Shown piece by piece: positions 9,907 through 17,990 of a stretch of DNA of 64,000 nucleotides. The translations under genes and the position numbers were made by a program. The notes beneath the pieces were generated by a model, which was not told where the DNA came from, did no database searches, and saw only the letters and a list, made by a program, of their open reading frames with translations. This DNA is from Pareuzebyella sediminis (GTDB taxonomy: Bacteria; Bacteroidota; Bacteroidia; Flavobacteriales; Flavobacteriaceae), in the NCBI RefSeq assembly GCF_008367235.1, contig NZ_VTZS01000006.1:124001-188000 (forward strand), in the 5' to 3' direction. Each line of letters starts with the position of its first letter. The first letter of the stretch is position 1.

Positions 9907-10036
9907 CTGGTTGGCCAAAGCCCTGATCCTTTAATACCATGAAAGGGAAAGATTCAGTACAAGATTCCCAGATCTATTTCCCAAAAGGTATAATTTATTA
10001 AAAAATTAGGCGTAAGGCACTGACGAGCAATTCGTA

Positions 10037-10276
10037 TCAAGCCATTTTAGGTCTGTTTTTCTTTGTAGTAAAAGAAAGCGCTTTTTTGATTTTAGCGTTG
10101 CTACGCTTATATAACCTTGCCACTTCCAGCTTCTTTTCAATAGTTATCTCTTCATAAGTTGGCTGCGCTACACCGGTCATTTCCACGGCTTGATCTTTAA
10201 GCGTCACATCTCCTTCTTGAGCTTGGGCAGCTACTCCTACAAAAAGAACAAAAATGATAGTTGCTATGGTTTTCAT
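10037..10276 (-). CDS. Small secreted protein, basic C-terminal block (family copy 3)
   Basis: A 79-residue protein with signal peptide MKTIATIIFVLFVGVAAQA and a mature part of about 60 residues. The C-terminal block VARLYKRSNAKIKKALSFTT plus NRPKMA is almost the same as in copy 2. The middle differs but shares an acidic start and an EKK/EKN element just before the block. Net charge of the last 30 residues is strongly positive. It is divergent from the 59-residue membrane protein gene at 10512, with the shared leader between them. No terminator was found. Function unknown. Confidence 0.8.
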   Translation of the reverse strand: MKTIATIIFVLFVGVAAQAQEGDVTLKDQAVEMTGVAQPTYEEITIEKKLEVARLYKRSNAKIKKALSFTTKKNRPKMA

Positions 10277-10430
10277 GACTTGCGTTTTTATATAAATAAA
10301 ACGCCCTAGCCCCTATGATTAAAGGTTTCCATTCGCTGAATTCAATAAGATTTTCGGTTATCTGCAAAGGTTCGGATAAAGTGTCAGAAAGCTTCGATGA
10401 GTGTGCTTTGAGCAAAAAACGCTTTACCGA
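10277..10430 (-). promoter_or_regulatory. Phased CG-repeat leader with start-proximal hairpin (copy 3)
   Basis: CG elements on the plus strand: 10334 (TTCGCTGAA), 10355 (TTCGGTTAT), 10373 (TTCGGATAA), 10395 (TTCGATGAG) and 10428 (ACCGAGA). Spacing 21, 18, 22, 33 is identical to copy 2, and the first lies 58 nt upstream of the start codon. An inverted repeat GCGTTTT/AAAACGC spans 10282-10304, directly before the start. The remainder of the gap to 10511 is AT-rich and holds the start region of the divergent gene. Confidence 0.6.
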
Positions 10431-10511
10431 GACAAGTTGTTTTTTATCGATCTTTTCAAGGGACAAAAAGAATTTTACAATCACTTCAACTTTTTTTCTA
10501 TTTTTATCCTC

Positions 10512-10691
10512 ATGGATTTAAAGAAAATTTTCGGCACGGTTTTAACTCTATTGGGAATTGGCGGACTTATCTACACCGCGGTTCTTTTCGCAAACGGGAC
10601 CGGCACGACCAAAATGTTATTGGTATATGGCGTCTTAGGTGCCATCTTCTTCTTTTCAGGGGTGGGATTGGTCAGAAATACCTCTAGTTAG
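10512..10691 (+). CDS. Small two-span membrane protein (59 residues)
   Basis: Begins MDLKKIFGTVLTLLGIGGL and ends GLVRNTSS. Two hydrophobic segments, about 7-26 and 34-53, flank a short GTGTTK loop, consistent with an inner-membrane hairpin protein. An in-frame upstream ATG exists at 10401, but the extra residues (Phe, Lys and His rich) fall in the leader region and look non-coding, so the shorter form is preferred. It is a hypothetical protein of a kind common in flavobacteria. It is divergent from small secreted protein copy 3 and convergent with the exporter permease. Confidence 0.65.
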   Translation: MDLKKIFGTVLTLLGIGGLIYTAVLFANGTGTTKMLLVYGVLGAIFFFSGVGLVRNTSS

Positions 10692-10771
10692 TAAACCGAC
10701 TTATAAAGTAATTCTAAGTTTCTGGGTACGATTGGGCAGCGCATGCTTTGTTTCGCATTCAGGTACTTCTC

Positions 10772-13321
10772 TTATGAGGTCTCCCGACGCAACACTTCCA
10801 AAGGTGGGCTTTGTAGCACTTTTCTATTGTTCAATAACCCGATACCGAGTACGAGCAGAGTTATAAACGGTAAAACGATCAAGAATGGAATTACAGAAGG
10901 TACAAAAGCTGTTTCGAAGATAAACAGGGCCAATAACTGGCTACTGATCAACGATAATAGAATTCCGATAGTACTTCCCAAAATGCCTAAATACAGATAC
11001 TCTAAAGCAGTGATTTTCAAAATTTGATGATTCCTTGCACCAAGTGTTCGTAGCAGTACATTCTCTTTGATACGCTGGTATTTACTCGTTCTTACCGAAC
11101 CTATCAATACAATGATTCCTGTTAGGATACTGAAGAAGGCCATAAAATTGATCACCCAGGAAATTTTATCGAGAATACCATCTACCAAAGATAAAAGCTG
11201 TCTTAAGTCGAGTATCGAAACTGTCGGAAACTGACTGACCAGTGCTCTCTGTACCTTGGCAGAGGTACGTTCATCTGGGGCGCTCGTGGTCAAAACATGA
11301 AATTGGGGCGCATCTTCTAGAATACCTGTAGGGAATACCACGGAAAAATTCAACTGCATGCGGCCCCAGTCTACTTGGCGAATGCTTGCTACTTCTGTTT
11401 CCATCAAAACACCTTGTACATTAAAAACCATAGGATCACCAATAGTAACTTGTGCATCGCGAGCTACATTGTCGGAGAGGGAGATGGGAATCACTTCGGT
11501 TCGACGAGCCTTACCTTGCCATTTACCGGAAGCTAAGGTTTCCGAAGGTATAAGCGAATCACGATAGGTTACCCTAAATTCATGGTTCAATATCCATCTA
11601 TTTATAGTGGAAGTCGTGTCGTTGCGTATCTCATTGGCTGTACGGTCCTTTATTTTTTGTATCCTCATCGTTACTATGGGAATGTTATCGATTACGGGTA
11701 GATCGTTCTCTCTAAGACGCTCGGCAACCGCCTCTCGCTGTTCGGTCTGTACATCTAACAAAATCATGTTCGGAGTTCGTTTATTGGATTCCAAAGATGT
11801 TTTGGCAAGCAATATATCTTTCGAAAAGTATAAAGTACTGATCAAAAAAGCGCCTACACCAATAGCAAGAACCAAAACCATGGTTTGATTGTTCGGACGG
11901 AAGAGGTTCAGTAGACTTTGTCTTGACGTATATCCCCAAGATGCCGGGAAATGTTTTTTGACCACCCGCATGAACATCAATGAAATTCCACTAAGAATCG
12001 CGAAAACCACAACGATCCCCAAGACAAATGACAAGGCATACTTCCAACTACCCAGTAGCCAGAATGAAAATGCGATGACTGAAAGGATAATGGCCATGAA
12101 AACCATAAGATGGGCCTTTCTCGATTTTTTTGAAGGGTATTCCTGTATTCGCAGTGCCTGTAAAGGCGATACATATAACGTAGACAGTAGTGGAGATAGC
12201 GCAAATAGCACCGACATAAATAATCCTAATAAAAGACCAAGAACCAAAGGTTGTCCTGAAAATGAAACCTGCACTTCAAAAGGTAAAAAATCTTGTAGAA
12301 AAATGGGAAAGGCCTGCTGTAATAGCAATCCTGCCAGGGCTCCAATCAAACCACCAAAGAGGCCCATACCCGCAATTTGGACCAAAAAAATCATAAAGGT
12401 CTGTTTTCGAGTGGCTCCTATACATTTCAATACCGCCACCGAAGGCAGCTTCTCTTTGATATAAATATGTACTGAACTTGCAATTCCTACACATCCTAAC
12501 AAAAGGGCGATGAAAGCCACCAAATTCAAGAATTTTCCAAAATTTTCATACCGCCGCCCAAGTCGTCTTCCGGTAGATGTATGCGTATCCAAATCGGCAT
12601 TCTCCTTATCAAGAATAGGATCTACTTTTTCATCGAGAGCTTCTAGGTCTTGACCTGGTTTGGCCACAAAGTAAAAATCATACCCCACGCGACTTCCCAC
12701 CTGCACCAATCCGCTCGCGGCAATGAAGCGATACGGGATAAAAACAGGAGGCGCTATAGAAGCCGACATCCCTGTACTGCCAGGAGCCGAGACAAGGGTA
12801 CCGATAATGGGAAGCCCAACTTTTCCTATATTAATAGAGTCGCCCGGTTGTAGACCATATTGCAACATCAAGGTGGCGTCTACTAGGGCCCCGCCCGATT
12901 TCTGATATTCCGAAGCCGCCGAGGCGGGTTGCGTGTCAAGCTCGCCGTAAAAAGGATAGGCTCCTTCGATACCCTGAACGTTGACCAATTTTGTGGCCCC
13001 TGTTTTGGGAAATTGGGCCATAGAGGGAAAACTAACACCTTTCGCATCTGCCCCTCCCAACGAGTCTATGATGGACTCCACCTTTTCGTTCGGGGGTTGA
13101 TTGCTATCGATAACATAATCGGCACCCATTAGAGCCTTTGATTGAAGGGCAATATTTTCTTTAAGGGATTCGCTGAATGATTGAATGGAGACTACTGCGG
13201 CAATTCCTAAAACGATGGAAGCCATAAACAAGACTAGACGCCGTATGCCTGATTTACCATCGCGCCACGCCATTTTCATATACCAACCGAGACCTGCTTT
13301 TGACACCTTTTTTATATCCAT
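10772..13321 (-). CDS. ybbP: FtsX-like ABC transporter permease (YbbP type)
   Basis: An 849-residue permease with the two-FtsX-module layout of YbbP: TM1 at about 29-50, a large periplasmic domain, a cluster of TMs at about 265-440 including the FtsX core, a further central TM group, a second periplasmic domain, and a final FtsX module with three TMs (about 720-840) ending RKVLQSPPLEVLRRE. The N-terminal SFSESLKENIALQSKALMGADY is typical of this family. It pairs with the ATPase immediately upstream (2 bases between them). YbbAP-type complexes extrude hydrophobic or lipid-like molecules from the inner membrane, and the divergent esterase gene mirrors the classical ybbA-ybbP-tesA arrangement. 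Confidence 0.88.
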   Translation of the reverse strand: MDIKKVSKAGLGWYMKMAWRDGKSGIRRLVLFMASIVLGIAAVVSIQSFSESLKENIALQSKALMGADYVIDSNQPPNEKVESIIDSLGGADAKGVSFPSMAQFPKTGATKLVNVQGIEGAYPFYGELDTQPASAASEYQKSGGALVDATLMLQYGLQPGDSINIGKVGLPIIGTLVSAPGSTGMSASIAPPVFIPYRFIAASGLVQVGSRVGYDFYFVAKPGQDLEALDEKVDPILDKENADLDTHTSTGRRLGRRYENFGKFLNLVAFIALLLGCVGIASSVHIYIKEKLPSVAVLKCIGATRKQTFMIFLVQIAGMGLFGGLIGALAGLLLQQAFPIFLQDFLPFEVQVSFSGQPLVLGLLLGLFMSVLFALSPLLSTLYVSPLQALRIQEYPSKKSRKAHLMVFMAIILSVIAFSFWLLGSWKYALSFVLGIVVVFAILSGISLMFMRVVKKHFPASWGYTSRQSLLNLFRPNNQTMVLVLAIGVGAFLISTLYFSKDILLAKTSLESNKRTPNMILLDVQTEQREAVAERLRENDLPVIDNIPIVTMRIQKIKDRTANEIRNDTTSTINRWILNHEFRVTYRDSLIPSETLASGKWQGKARRTEVIPISLSDNVARDAQVTIGDPMVFNVQGVLMETEVASIRQVDWGRMQLNFSVVFPTGILEDAPQFHVLTTSAPDERTSAKVQRALVSQFPTVSILDLRQLLSLVDGILDKISWVINFMAFFSILTGIIVLIGSVRTSKYQRIKENVLLRTLGARNHQILKITALEYLYLGILGSTIGILLSLISSQLLALFIFETAFVPSVIPFLIVLPFITLLVLGIGLLNNRKVLQSPPLEVLRRETS

Positions 13322-13323
13322 GC

Positions 13324-14013
13324 TTACGACTGTACCATGGTTTCGTTCGCCATTATTCTTCCTCCTTTTAACCTTAAAATACGTTCGTTTTTTCGCGCCA
13401 GATCAAGGTCATGCGAAACAATAACCAAAGTAGTACCCAATTCTTTATTAAGCTCAAATAACAGTTTTATAACCTTTTCTCCTGTTTCCTCATCTAAGTT
13501 ACCCGTGGGTTCATCGGCGAACAAAATCGAGGGGGCGTTAGAAAATGCCCTGGCCAAAGCCACTCGTTGCTGTTCTCCCCCGGAAAGCTGTGAAGGGTAA
13601 TGATGCAGACGATCGGCAAGGCCGACTTTCTGTAAAAGGTCTTTTCCACTATTACTAGGATTCTTGACACCTTGTAGCTCTAAGGGTACAATAACATTTT
13701 CTAATGCGGTCAGCGTAGGCAGTAATTGAAAATTTTGAAAAATAAATCCTACTTTTTGATTGCGCAGTTGTGCCCGACCGTCTTCATCAAGGGTACTTAA
13801 ATCAGTGCCACAAAGTTCTACAGTACCCTTATCAGGACGATCTAGACCCGCACATAAGCCCAAGAGGGTCGTTTTACCGCTACCTGAAGGACCCACGATG
13901 GCAAATGTTTCACCTTCTTCAATTTCAAATGTTATGTCATCAAGTACGGTCAAATCTTTCGAGCCGTTGGAATACGTTTTCCTCAGATGGTTCACGTTTA
14001 ATATCTTTGCCAT
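13324..14013 (-). CDS. ybbA: ABC transporter ATP-binding protein (YbbA/LolD type)
   Basis: A 229-residue ATPase with Walker A GPSGSGKTT (41-49), Q-loop FQNFQLLPTLTALEN, signature LSGGEQQRVALARA, Walker B ILFADEPTGNLDE and switch VSHD. The sequence is of the LolD/MacB/YbbA group. The start is set at MAKILNVNHL (14013); a longer frame would need a TTG start and adds only Lys- and Asn-rich residues. The stop is two bases from the permease start, so the two are co-translated. It powers the FtsX-like permease YbbP. Confidence 0.92.
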   Translation of the reverse strand: MAKILNVNHLRKTYSNGSKDLTVLDDITFEIEEGETFAIVGPSGSGKTTLLGLCAGLDRPDKGTVELCGTDLSTLDEDGRAQLRNQKVGFIFQNFQLLPTLTALENVIVPLELQGVKNPSNSGKDLLQKVGLADRLHHYPSQLSGGEQQRVALARAFSNAPSILFADEPTGNLDEETGEKVIKLLFELNKELGTTLVIVSHDLDLARKNERILRLKGGRIMANETMVQS

Positions 14014-14089
14014 GAATTTCTTTTGATTTTTTTTCAAATAAGTGGTCTACCCAAGATAACATGGGGAAAATAAGCAATTGAATTCGATT

Positions 14090-14800
14090 ATGACACCAAG
14101 GCTAATGCACAACTTCTTAAAATTTCGTTATTTTTTATTGGTACTCTTTATTCTCTCCTGTGGAGAGACGCCAAAAAAAAAGAATCAGGACAATGAGGCA
14201 CCACCGACTGAAGCCCCAAATGAAACTGTAAGGGCCAATGATGAAAAAGTCATTCTGTTTTTTGGAAACAGCCTTACCGCAGGATATGGTCTAGATACCG
14301 AGCAGGCATTTCCCGCATTGATTCAGAAGCGATTGGATTCTCTAGGATTTGACTACTCGGCCATCAACTCAGGCCTCAGTGGCGAAACCACCTCCGCAGG
14401 ACTAAATCGATTAAACTGGGTGCTCGACCAAAGAGTAGATGTTTTTGTATTGGAATTAGGTGCCAATGACGGCCTTCGAGGAATACCTCTAGAAGAGACG
14501 CGTGAAAATCTACAAAAGATTATTGATCTGGTCCATATGAAAAACCCTGAAACGAAGATTGTTCTCGCCGGCATGCAAATTCCCCCTAACATGGGCGAAA
14601 CCTATACCAGTCAATTCAGAAAAATTTTCCCCGATTTGGCGCAACGCAACAAGGTTGCCCTAATCCCATTTTTGTTGGAAGGTGTTGCCGGAAACCCGGC
14701 ATTGAACCTTGAAGATGGTATTCATCCTACTGCGGAAGGTCATAAAATTGTAATGGAAAACGTATGGGAAGTCTTAGCAAACATCATACCCTCTTCCTGA
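14090..14800 (+). CDS. tesA: Arylesterase / lysophospholipase, SGNH family (TesA-like lipoprotein)
   Basis: An SGNH hydrolase of about 236 residues. The N terminus carries a hydrophobic segment ending LFILSCGE, a lipobox. Block I is FFGNSLTAGYGL, with Asn in place of the Asp of GDSL, as is common in TesA homologues. Block III is GANDGLRG, and the catalytic Asp/His appear in DGIHPTAEGH near the C terminus. It acts on thioesters or lysophospholipids in the periplasm. ATG 14090 is preferred over the TTG at 14078; ATG 14105 is also possible. It is divergent from ybbA, and its stop is only 10 bases from the convergent small secreted protein copy 4. Confidence 0.9.
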   Translation: MTPRLMHNFLKFRYFLLVLFILSCGETPKKKNQDNEAPPTEAPNETVRANDEKVILFFGNSLTAGYGLDTEQAFPALIQKRLDSLGFDYSAINSGLSGETTSAGLNRLNWVLDQRVDVFVLELGANDGLRGIPLEETRENLQKIIDLVHMKNPETKIVLAGMQIPPNMGETYTSQFRKIFPDLAQRNKVALIPFLLEGVAGNPALNLEDGIHPTAEGHKIVMENVWEVLANIIPSS

Positions 14801-14810
14801 GATCGAAAAA

Positions 14811-15059
14811 TTACACCCATTTACACCCTTTACCTTTTATTTTAAAAAAGAGTTCCCTTTTTACCATATTGTTTCTGCTTCGATAGACCATGGCCAATTC
14901 ATTTTTCAGGGAGTCTGGAAAAGTGGATTCTTGAGGTAGTACTTTTTTCGATAGTTTTAAAGGCTCTACTTTATCTTTATGAATTGTAGCATCGGATTGC
15001 CGTGCATGACCAGCAATTCCGATACCAATGATGAATACTAAAAGTAAAACTAATCGCAT
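14811..15059 (-). CDS. Small secreted protein (diverged family copy 4)
   Basis: An 82-residue protein starting MRLVLLLVFIIGIGIAGHA (signal peptide). The mature part is rich in Lys and ends MVYRSRNNMVKRELFFKIKG, which keeps the pattern Y(K/R)-x2-N-x2-VK(R/K)-x-L-x-F of the other three copies but has lost the NRPKMA end. An upstream in-frame start exists (15092) but is not compatible with a signal peptide. Using 15059, the first leader repeat again lies 58 nt upstream, which independently supports both the start and family membership. Convergent with tesA. Confidence 0.65.
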   Translation of the reverse strand: MRLVLLLVFIIGIGIAGHARQSDATIHKDKVEPLKLSKKVLPQESTFPDSLKNELAMVYRSRNNMVKRELFFKIKGKGCKWV

Positions 15060-15236
15060 GACTACCTTTTTTCTATGGTTATAACCCCCCAAAGGCAGAA
15101 TTCGGCTTTATAAATTCGATAAAACACACCAAAACAACGATGAAATGCTAAAACATCGACATAGCGTTCAATTTTGTAGTCCGAAACTTTTCTTTTGTAG
15201 GAACATTTTATCGATAAAAAATGTATTTCATCGATA
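15060..15236 (-). promoter_or_regulatory. CG-repeat leader of small secreted protein copy 4
   Basis: CG elements on the plus strand: 15117 (TTCGATAAA), 15138 (AACGATGAA), 15157 (ATCGACATA), 15182 (TCCGAAAC), 15212 (ATCGATAAA) and 15232 (ATCGATAAT). The first is 58 nt before the start codon and the first three intervals are 21, 19 and 25. Outside these elements the sequence no longer aligns with the other leaders, so the elements appear to be what is retained. Confidence 0.45.
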
Positions 15237-15240
15237 ATTT

Positions 15241-15921
15241 CTAATTCATTTTCAATATACAATTTGGGTCAGGGCAGTTCTTTTTATAGAATTGGAGGTC
15301 TTTTTGAGAGCATACACCCGGATAATCCCCCTCATTGCCCTCAAGATCCATTATCACTTGAAAATGTAGGTGGGGCGCATAGTTGACATTAATATCGGAG
15401 CTGCCAAGTGCGCCCAATATATCTCCTTTTTCGAACCTCTTCCCCTTGTACAGACCATTAAGCGACTCGACCGATAAATGGCCATATAACGTAAAGAAGC
15501 TGAAGTTCTTTAGCCGATGGCTTAAAATAATCGTTGGACCATAATCCCCCCTTTGGGTATTGTTTTTAAAACTATGAACTTGCCCTGGCAAGGGAGCGAC
15601 GACCTTGGTGCCGACCTTGGTCCAAAAATCGATTCCCAGATGAATATTTCGTAAATCTTCACCACTTTGAAAATTGATGTTGCCGAGATATAGATTTCTT
15701 TTTTCCAAATAACCACCATAGACCACACTCGCACGTAGCCTACTCATTTCTTGATCGATAAATTTCTGACAGGTGTGGGGGTCTGAGAGCTTCAGGTTTT
15801 TCCTTATCGCGTGTTGACTTGACATGTCAATATTTGAATAAGCACCCAATGGTATGGCATTGTCTAGAATCAGAACAGAATTTTCAGGAACTGACGAAAA
15901 ACATGCTTCAAAATCTATCAC
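15241..15921 (-). CDS. M23 family metallopeptidase (LytM-type), no signal peptide
   Basis: A 226-residue peptidase. The zinc ligands are in HLGIDFW (H-x3-D) and HLHFQ (HxH), separated by YGPTIILSH and YGHLS, the standard lysostaphin/LytM layout. M23 enzymes cut peptide cross-links in peptidoglycan. No signal sequence is present and a stop codon lies two codons before the GTG start at 15921, so there is no room for one; flavobacterial relatives with the GGYLEKRNLY motif also appear cytosolic. The export route or substrate is therefore uncertain. The C terminus is Cys-containing (GVCSQ, NCPDPNC). Confidence 0.88.
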   Translation of the reverse strand: MIDFEACFSSVPENSVLILDNAIPLGAYSNIDMSSQHAIRKNLKLSDPHTCQKFIDQEMSRLRASVVYGGYLEKRNLYLGNINFQSGEDLRNIHLGIDFWTKVGTKVVAPLPGQVHSFKNNTQRGDYGPTIILSHRLKNFSFFTLYGHLSVESLNGLYKGKRFEKGDILGALGSSDINVNYAPHLHFQVIMDLEGNEGDYPGVCSQKDLQFYKKNCPDPNCILKMN

Positions 15922-16163
15922 CTCTTATTATGGATTAACGGGATACTATCAATTATAAACCTCTGTAAACCTAAAAAAAAATGATAATAGGCTTGTACCT
16001 ATGATAGGTTTTTAAATCTTACAGGTTATAAAGACGTTCCTGACGGATTCTTTAGTATTTAGTCGATAAAATCAAAATAATGTTGGTAGAAGACTACGAT
16101 TTCGATAATTTGCACGTTCTTTTGAAAAAGAAAAATGAGTAATTACTAAAAAAACAATGCATT

Positions 16164-17180
16164 ATGAAGCATAATTTAATTATTAGGTTTTTCCTAATCC
16201 CCCTATTACTTTTATCCATAGTTGCCGTACCTGTAGCCTGTAGCAGCAGTGATGACAGTCCGGAACCAACTCCACAGCAACCTGAAGAGCCTGAAGAGCC
16301 TGAAGAGCCAGATCCAGTAGCCGATCCCACCAACGCGAATACCACGATTGAAGCCACCACGCCTGAGAACACCAATGGTACGTCTACCTCTACCGTAACC
16401 GTACAATTGGCAGAAGCCGATGGCACCCTCATGACGGTTAGTGGAGGTACAGTTGCCTTAGACATTACAGGAGATACCGCTAGCATCTCTTCGGTCACCG
16501 ATAACGGTGATGGTACCTATACGGCAACCGTTACTAGTGATACCGAGGAGACTATTACGGTTTCAGGAACCTTGGATGGTACAGATATATCGGATACTGC
16601 AGTAATTACCTTAAACCCCGATGACTCAAACCCTTCACAGGAAATAGAGCAGTCAACTGAGCCTGTTGGCCCTTCAATTTTACGGATTAACAGTGGTGGG
16701 CCAGAGGTAACCTATGGTGACGTGACCTTCTTGGCCGATCAGTATTTTACCGATAATACGGAGGCCTATACCAATCCGTTCGTAACAGAAATAGATGGTA
16801 CGGATATGGATGAACTATTCTTGACCGAAAGGGTGACAGAAAACGACGTTGATGTTAGAGGACCATTTTCCTATGATATTCCGGTAAGTAATGGCACATA
16901 TACCGTCAAACTTTATTTTGCGGAGATTTACTGGGGCGTTGAAAACCCACAGGGCCTTGAAGGTGGTGTAGGAAGTAGAATTTTCAATATTTCTATGGAA
17001 GGTACTCCGATATTTACAGCCTATGATCTTTATAAAGAGGTAGGTGCGGCCACAGCTTCCTTTAGAATGTACGATGTCGAAGTAACCGATGGTGAATTGA
17101 ACATAAGCATTGAGGCTTCAGTCAACAAACCTAAAATTTCGGCTATTGAAATTTTCGGCAACGGAACTATAGGTTCTTAG
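16164..17180 (+). CDS. Surface lipoprotein with Ig-like and malectin domains
   Basis: A 338-residue lipoprotein: signal ending AVPVACSSSD (Cys26), a Pro/Glu linker with repeated EEP units (about 34-55), an invasin-type Ig-like domain (about 60-155, with NGDGTYTATVTS) and a C-terminal malectin domain (about 170-335) opening ILRINSGGPEVTYG and containing YTVKLYFAEIYWG, a carbohydrate-binding fold. The acidic residues after the lipidated Cys resemble flavobacterial surface-export signals, so display on the cell surface is likely, with binding to glycans by inference. It is monocistronic with a strong terminator. Confidence 0.87.
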   Translation: MKHNLIIRFFLIPLLLLSIVAVPVACSSSDDSPEPTPQQPEEPEEPEEPDPVADPTNANTTIEATTPENTNGTSTSTVTVQLAEADGTLMTVSGGTVALDITGDTASISSVTDNGDGTYTATVTSDTEETITVSGTLDGTDISDTAVITLNPDDSNPSQEIEQSTEPVGPSILRINSGGPEVTYGDVTFLADQYFTDNTEAYTNPFVTEIDGTDMDELFLTERVTENDVDVRGPFSYDIPVSNGTYTVKLYFAEIYWGVENPQGLEGGVGSRIFNISMEGTPIFTAYDLYKEVGAATASFRMYDVEVTDGELNISIEASVNKPKISAIEIFGNGTIGS

Positions 17181-17205
17181 ATATAGCATTTTTCATTAAA
17201 TTCAT

Positions 17206-17243
17206 AGACCCTTCGAAAAATTTTCGAAGGGTCTTATTTTTTT
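17206..17243 (+). terminator. Rho-independent terminator after the malectin lipoprotein
   Basis: AGACCCTTCGAAAA and TTTTCGAAGGGTCT form a near-perfect 14-bp stem followed by a run of seven T residues. It lies 26 bases after the stop codon and ends that transcript before msrA. Confidence 0.92.
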
Positions 17244-17297
17244 GAACCAGCTCCGTAAGTTTTCGTATACATTATAGACTAAATACATAAAACGCAT

Positions 17298-17990
17298 ATG
17301 AAGATGTCATTACCAAAAATTTTATTGTCCGCTTTAGCCTTGGCGCTATCGACCTCTTGCCAATCGAATACGAATAAAAAAGTGAATAGCAGCGATAATC
17401 AACCTACTGCAGCGTTAGTTAAACCTTCACAACAAGATTTAGACCAATATGAAACTGCCTATTTTGCCAGTGGATGTTTCTGGTGCGTAGAGGCCATTTT
17501 CGAGAGCGTAAAAGGAGTTAAGGAAGCTGTTTCGGGGTATGCAGGTGGATCGGAAAAAAACCCCACGTACGAACAGGTCGGCGCGGGCCTTACAGGGCAT
17601 GCAGAAGCTGTAAAAGTATATTATGACCCAAAGGAAATTTCTTTTACCGCACTAGTACAGGTTTTCTTCGGTTCCCATGACCCCACTACACTCAACCGCC
17701 AAGGACCAGATCGGGGACCTCAATATAGATCAATTGCTTTTTATGAAAATGAAAAGGAAAAGAAAATCATTGAAAGTTATATCAAAGCTCTTAAAGATCA
17801 GAAGGTGTACGGTAACGACACCATCACAACCGAGGTAATGCCCCTCGATAAATTTTACAAAGCTGAAGAATACCACCAAGATTATGAGCGAAAGCATCCC
17901 AATAACTCATACATAACGAATGTCTCCGTTCCTCGACTGAATCGATTTAAGCAAAATTTTCAAGAGTATCTTAAAAAGGAGGTTCATTGA
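17298..17990 (+). CDS. msrA: Peptide methionine sulfoxide reductase MsrA (lipoprotein form)
   Basis: A 230-residue MsrA that reduces the S-epimer of methionine sulfoxide in proteins. It starts with a lipoprotein signal, LALSTSC (Cys21). The catalytic motif is GCFWC (59-63), where Cys60 attacks the sulfoxide. GYAGG, SHDPTTLNRQGPDRGPQYRS and the C-terminal AEEYHQDY are family hallmarks. The lipid anchor places it in the periplasm, where it would repair envelope proteins. No msrB fusion or neighbour is present. Confidence 0.95.
   Translation: MKMSLPKILLSALALALSTSCQSNTNKKVNSSDNQPTAALVKPSQQDLDQYETAYFASGCFWCVEAIFESVKGVKEAVSGYAGGSEKNPTYEQVGAGLTGHAEAVKVYYDPKEISFTALVQVFFGSHDPTTLNRQGPDRGPQYRSIAFYENEKEKKIIESYIKALKDQKVYGNDTITTEVMPLDKFYKAEEYHQDYERKHPNNSYITNVSVPRLNRFKQNFQEYLKKEVH

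Noticed and set aside
11889-12464. 191-codon frame antisense to the YbbP permease
   Set aside because: Lies fully within the permease gene; no family features and odd composition.
16094-16498. Antisense frames with Gly-rich or Gly/Ser-rich repeats opposite the malectin lipoprotein
   Set aside because: The repeats mirror the Glu-Glu-Pro tether and Ser-rich lipobox region of the sense gene.
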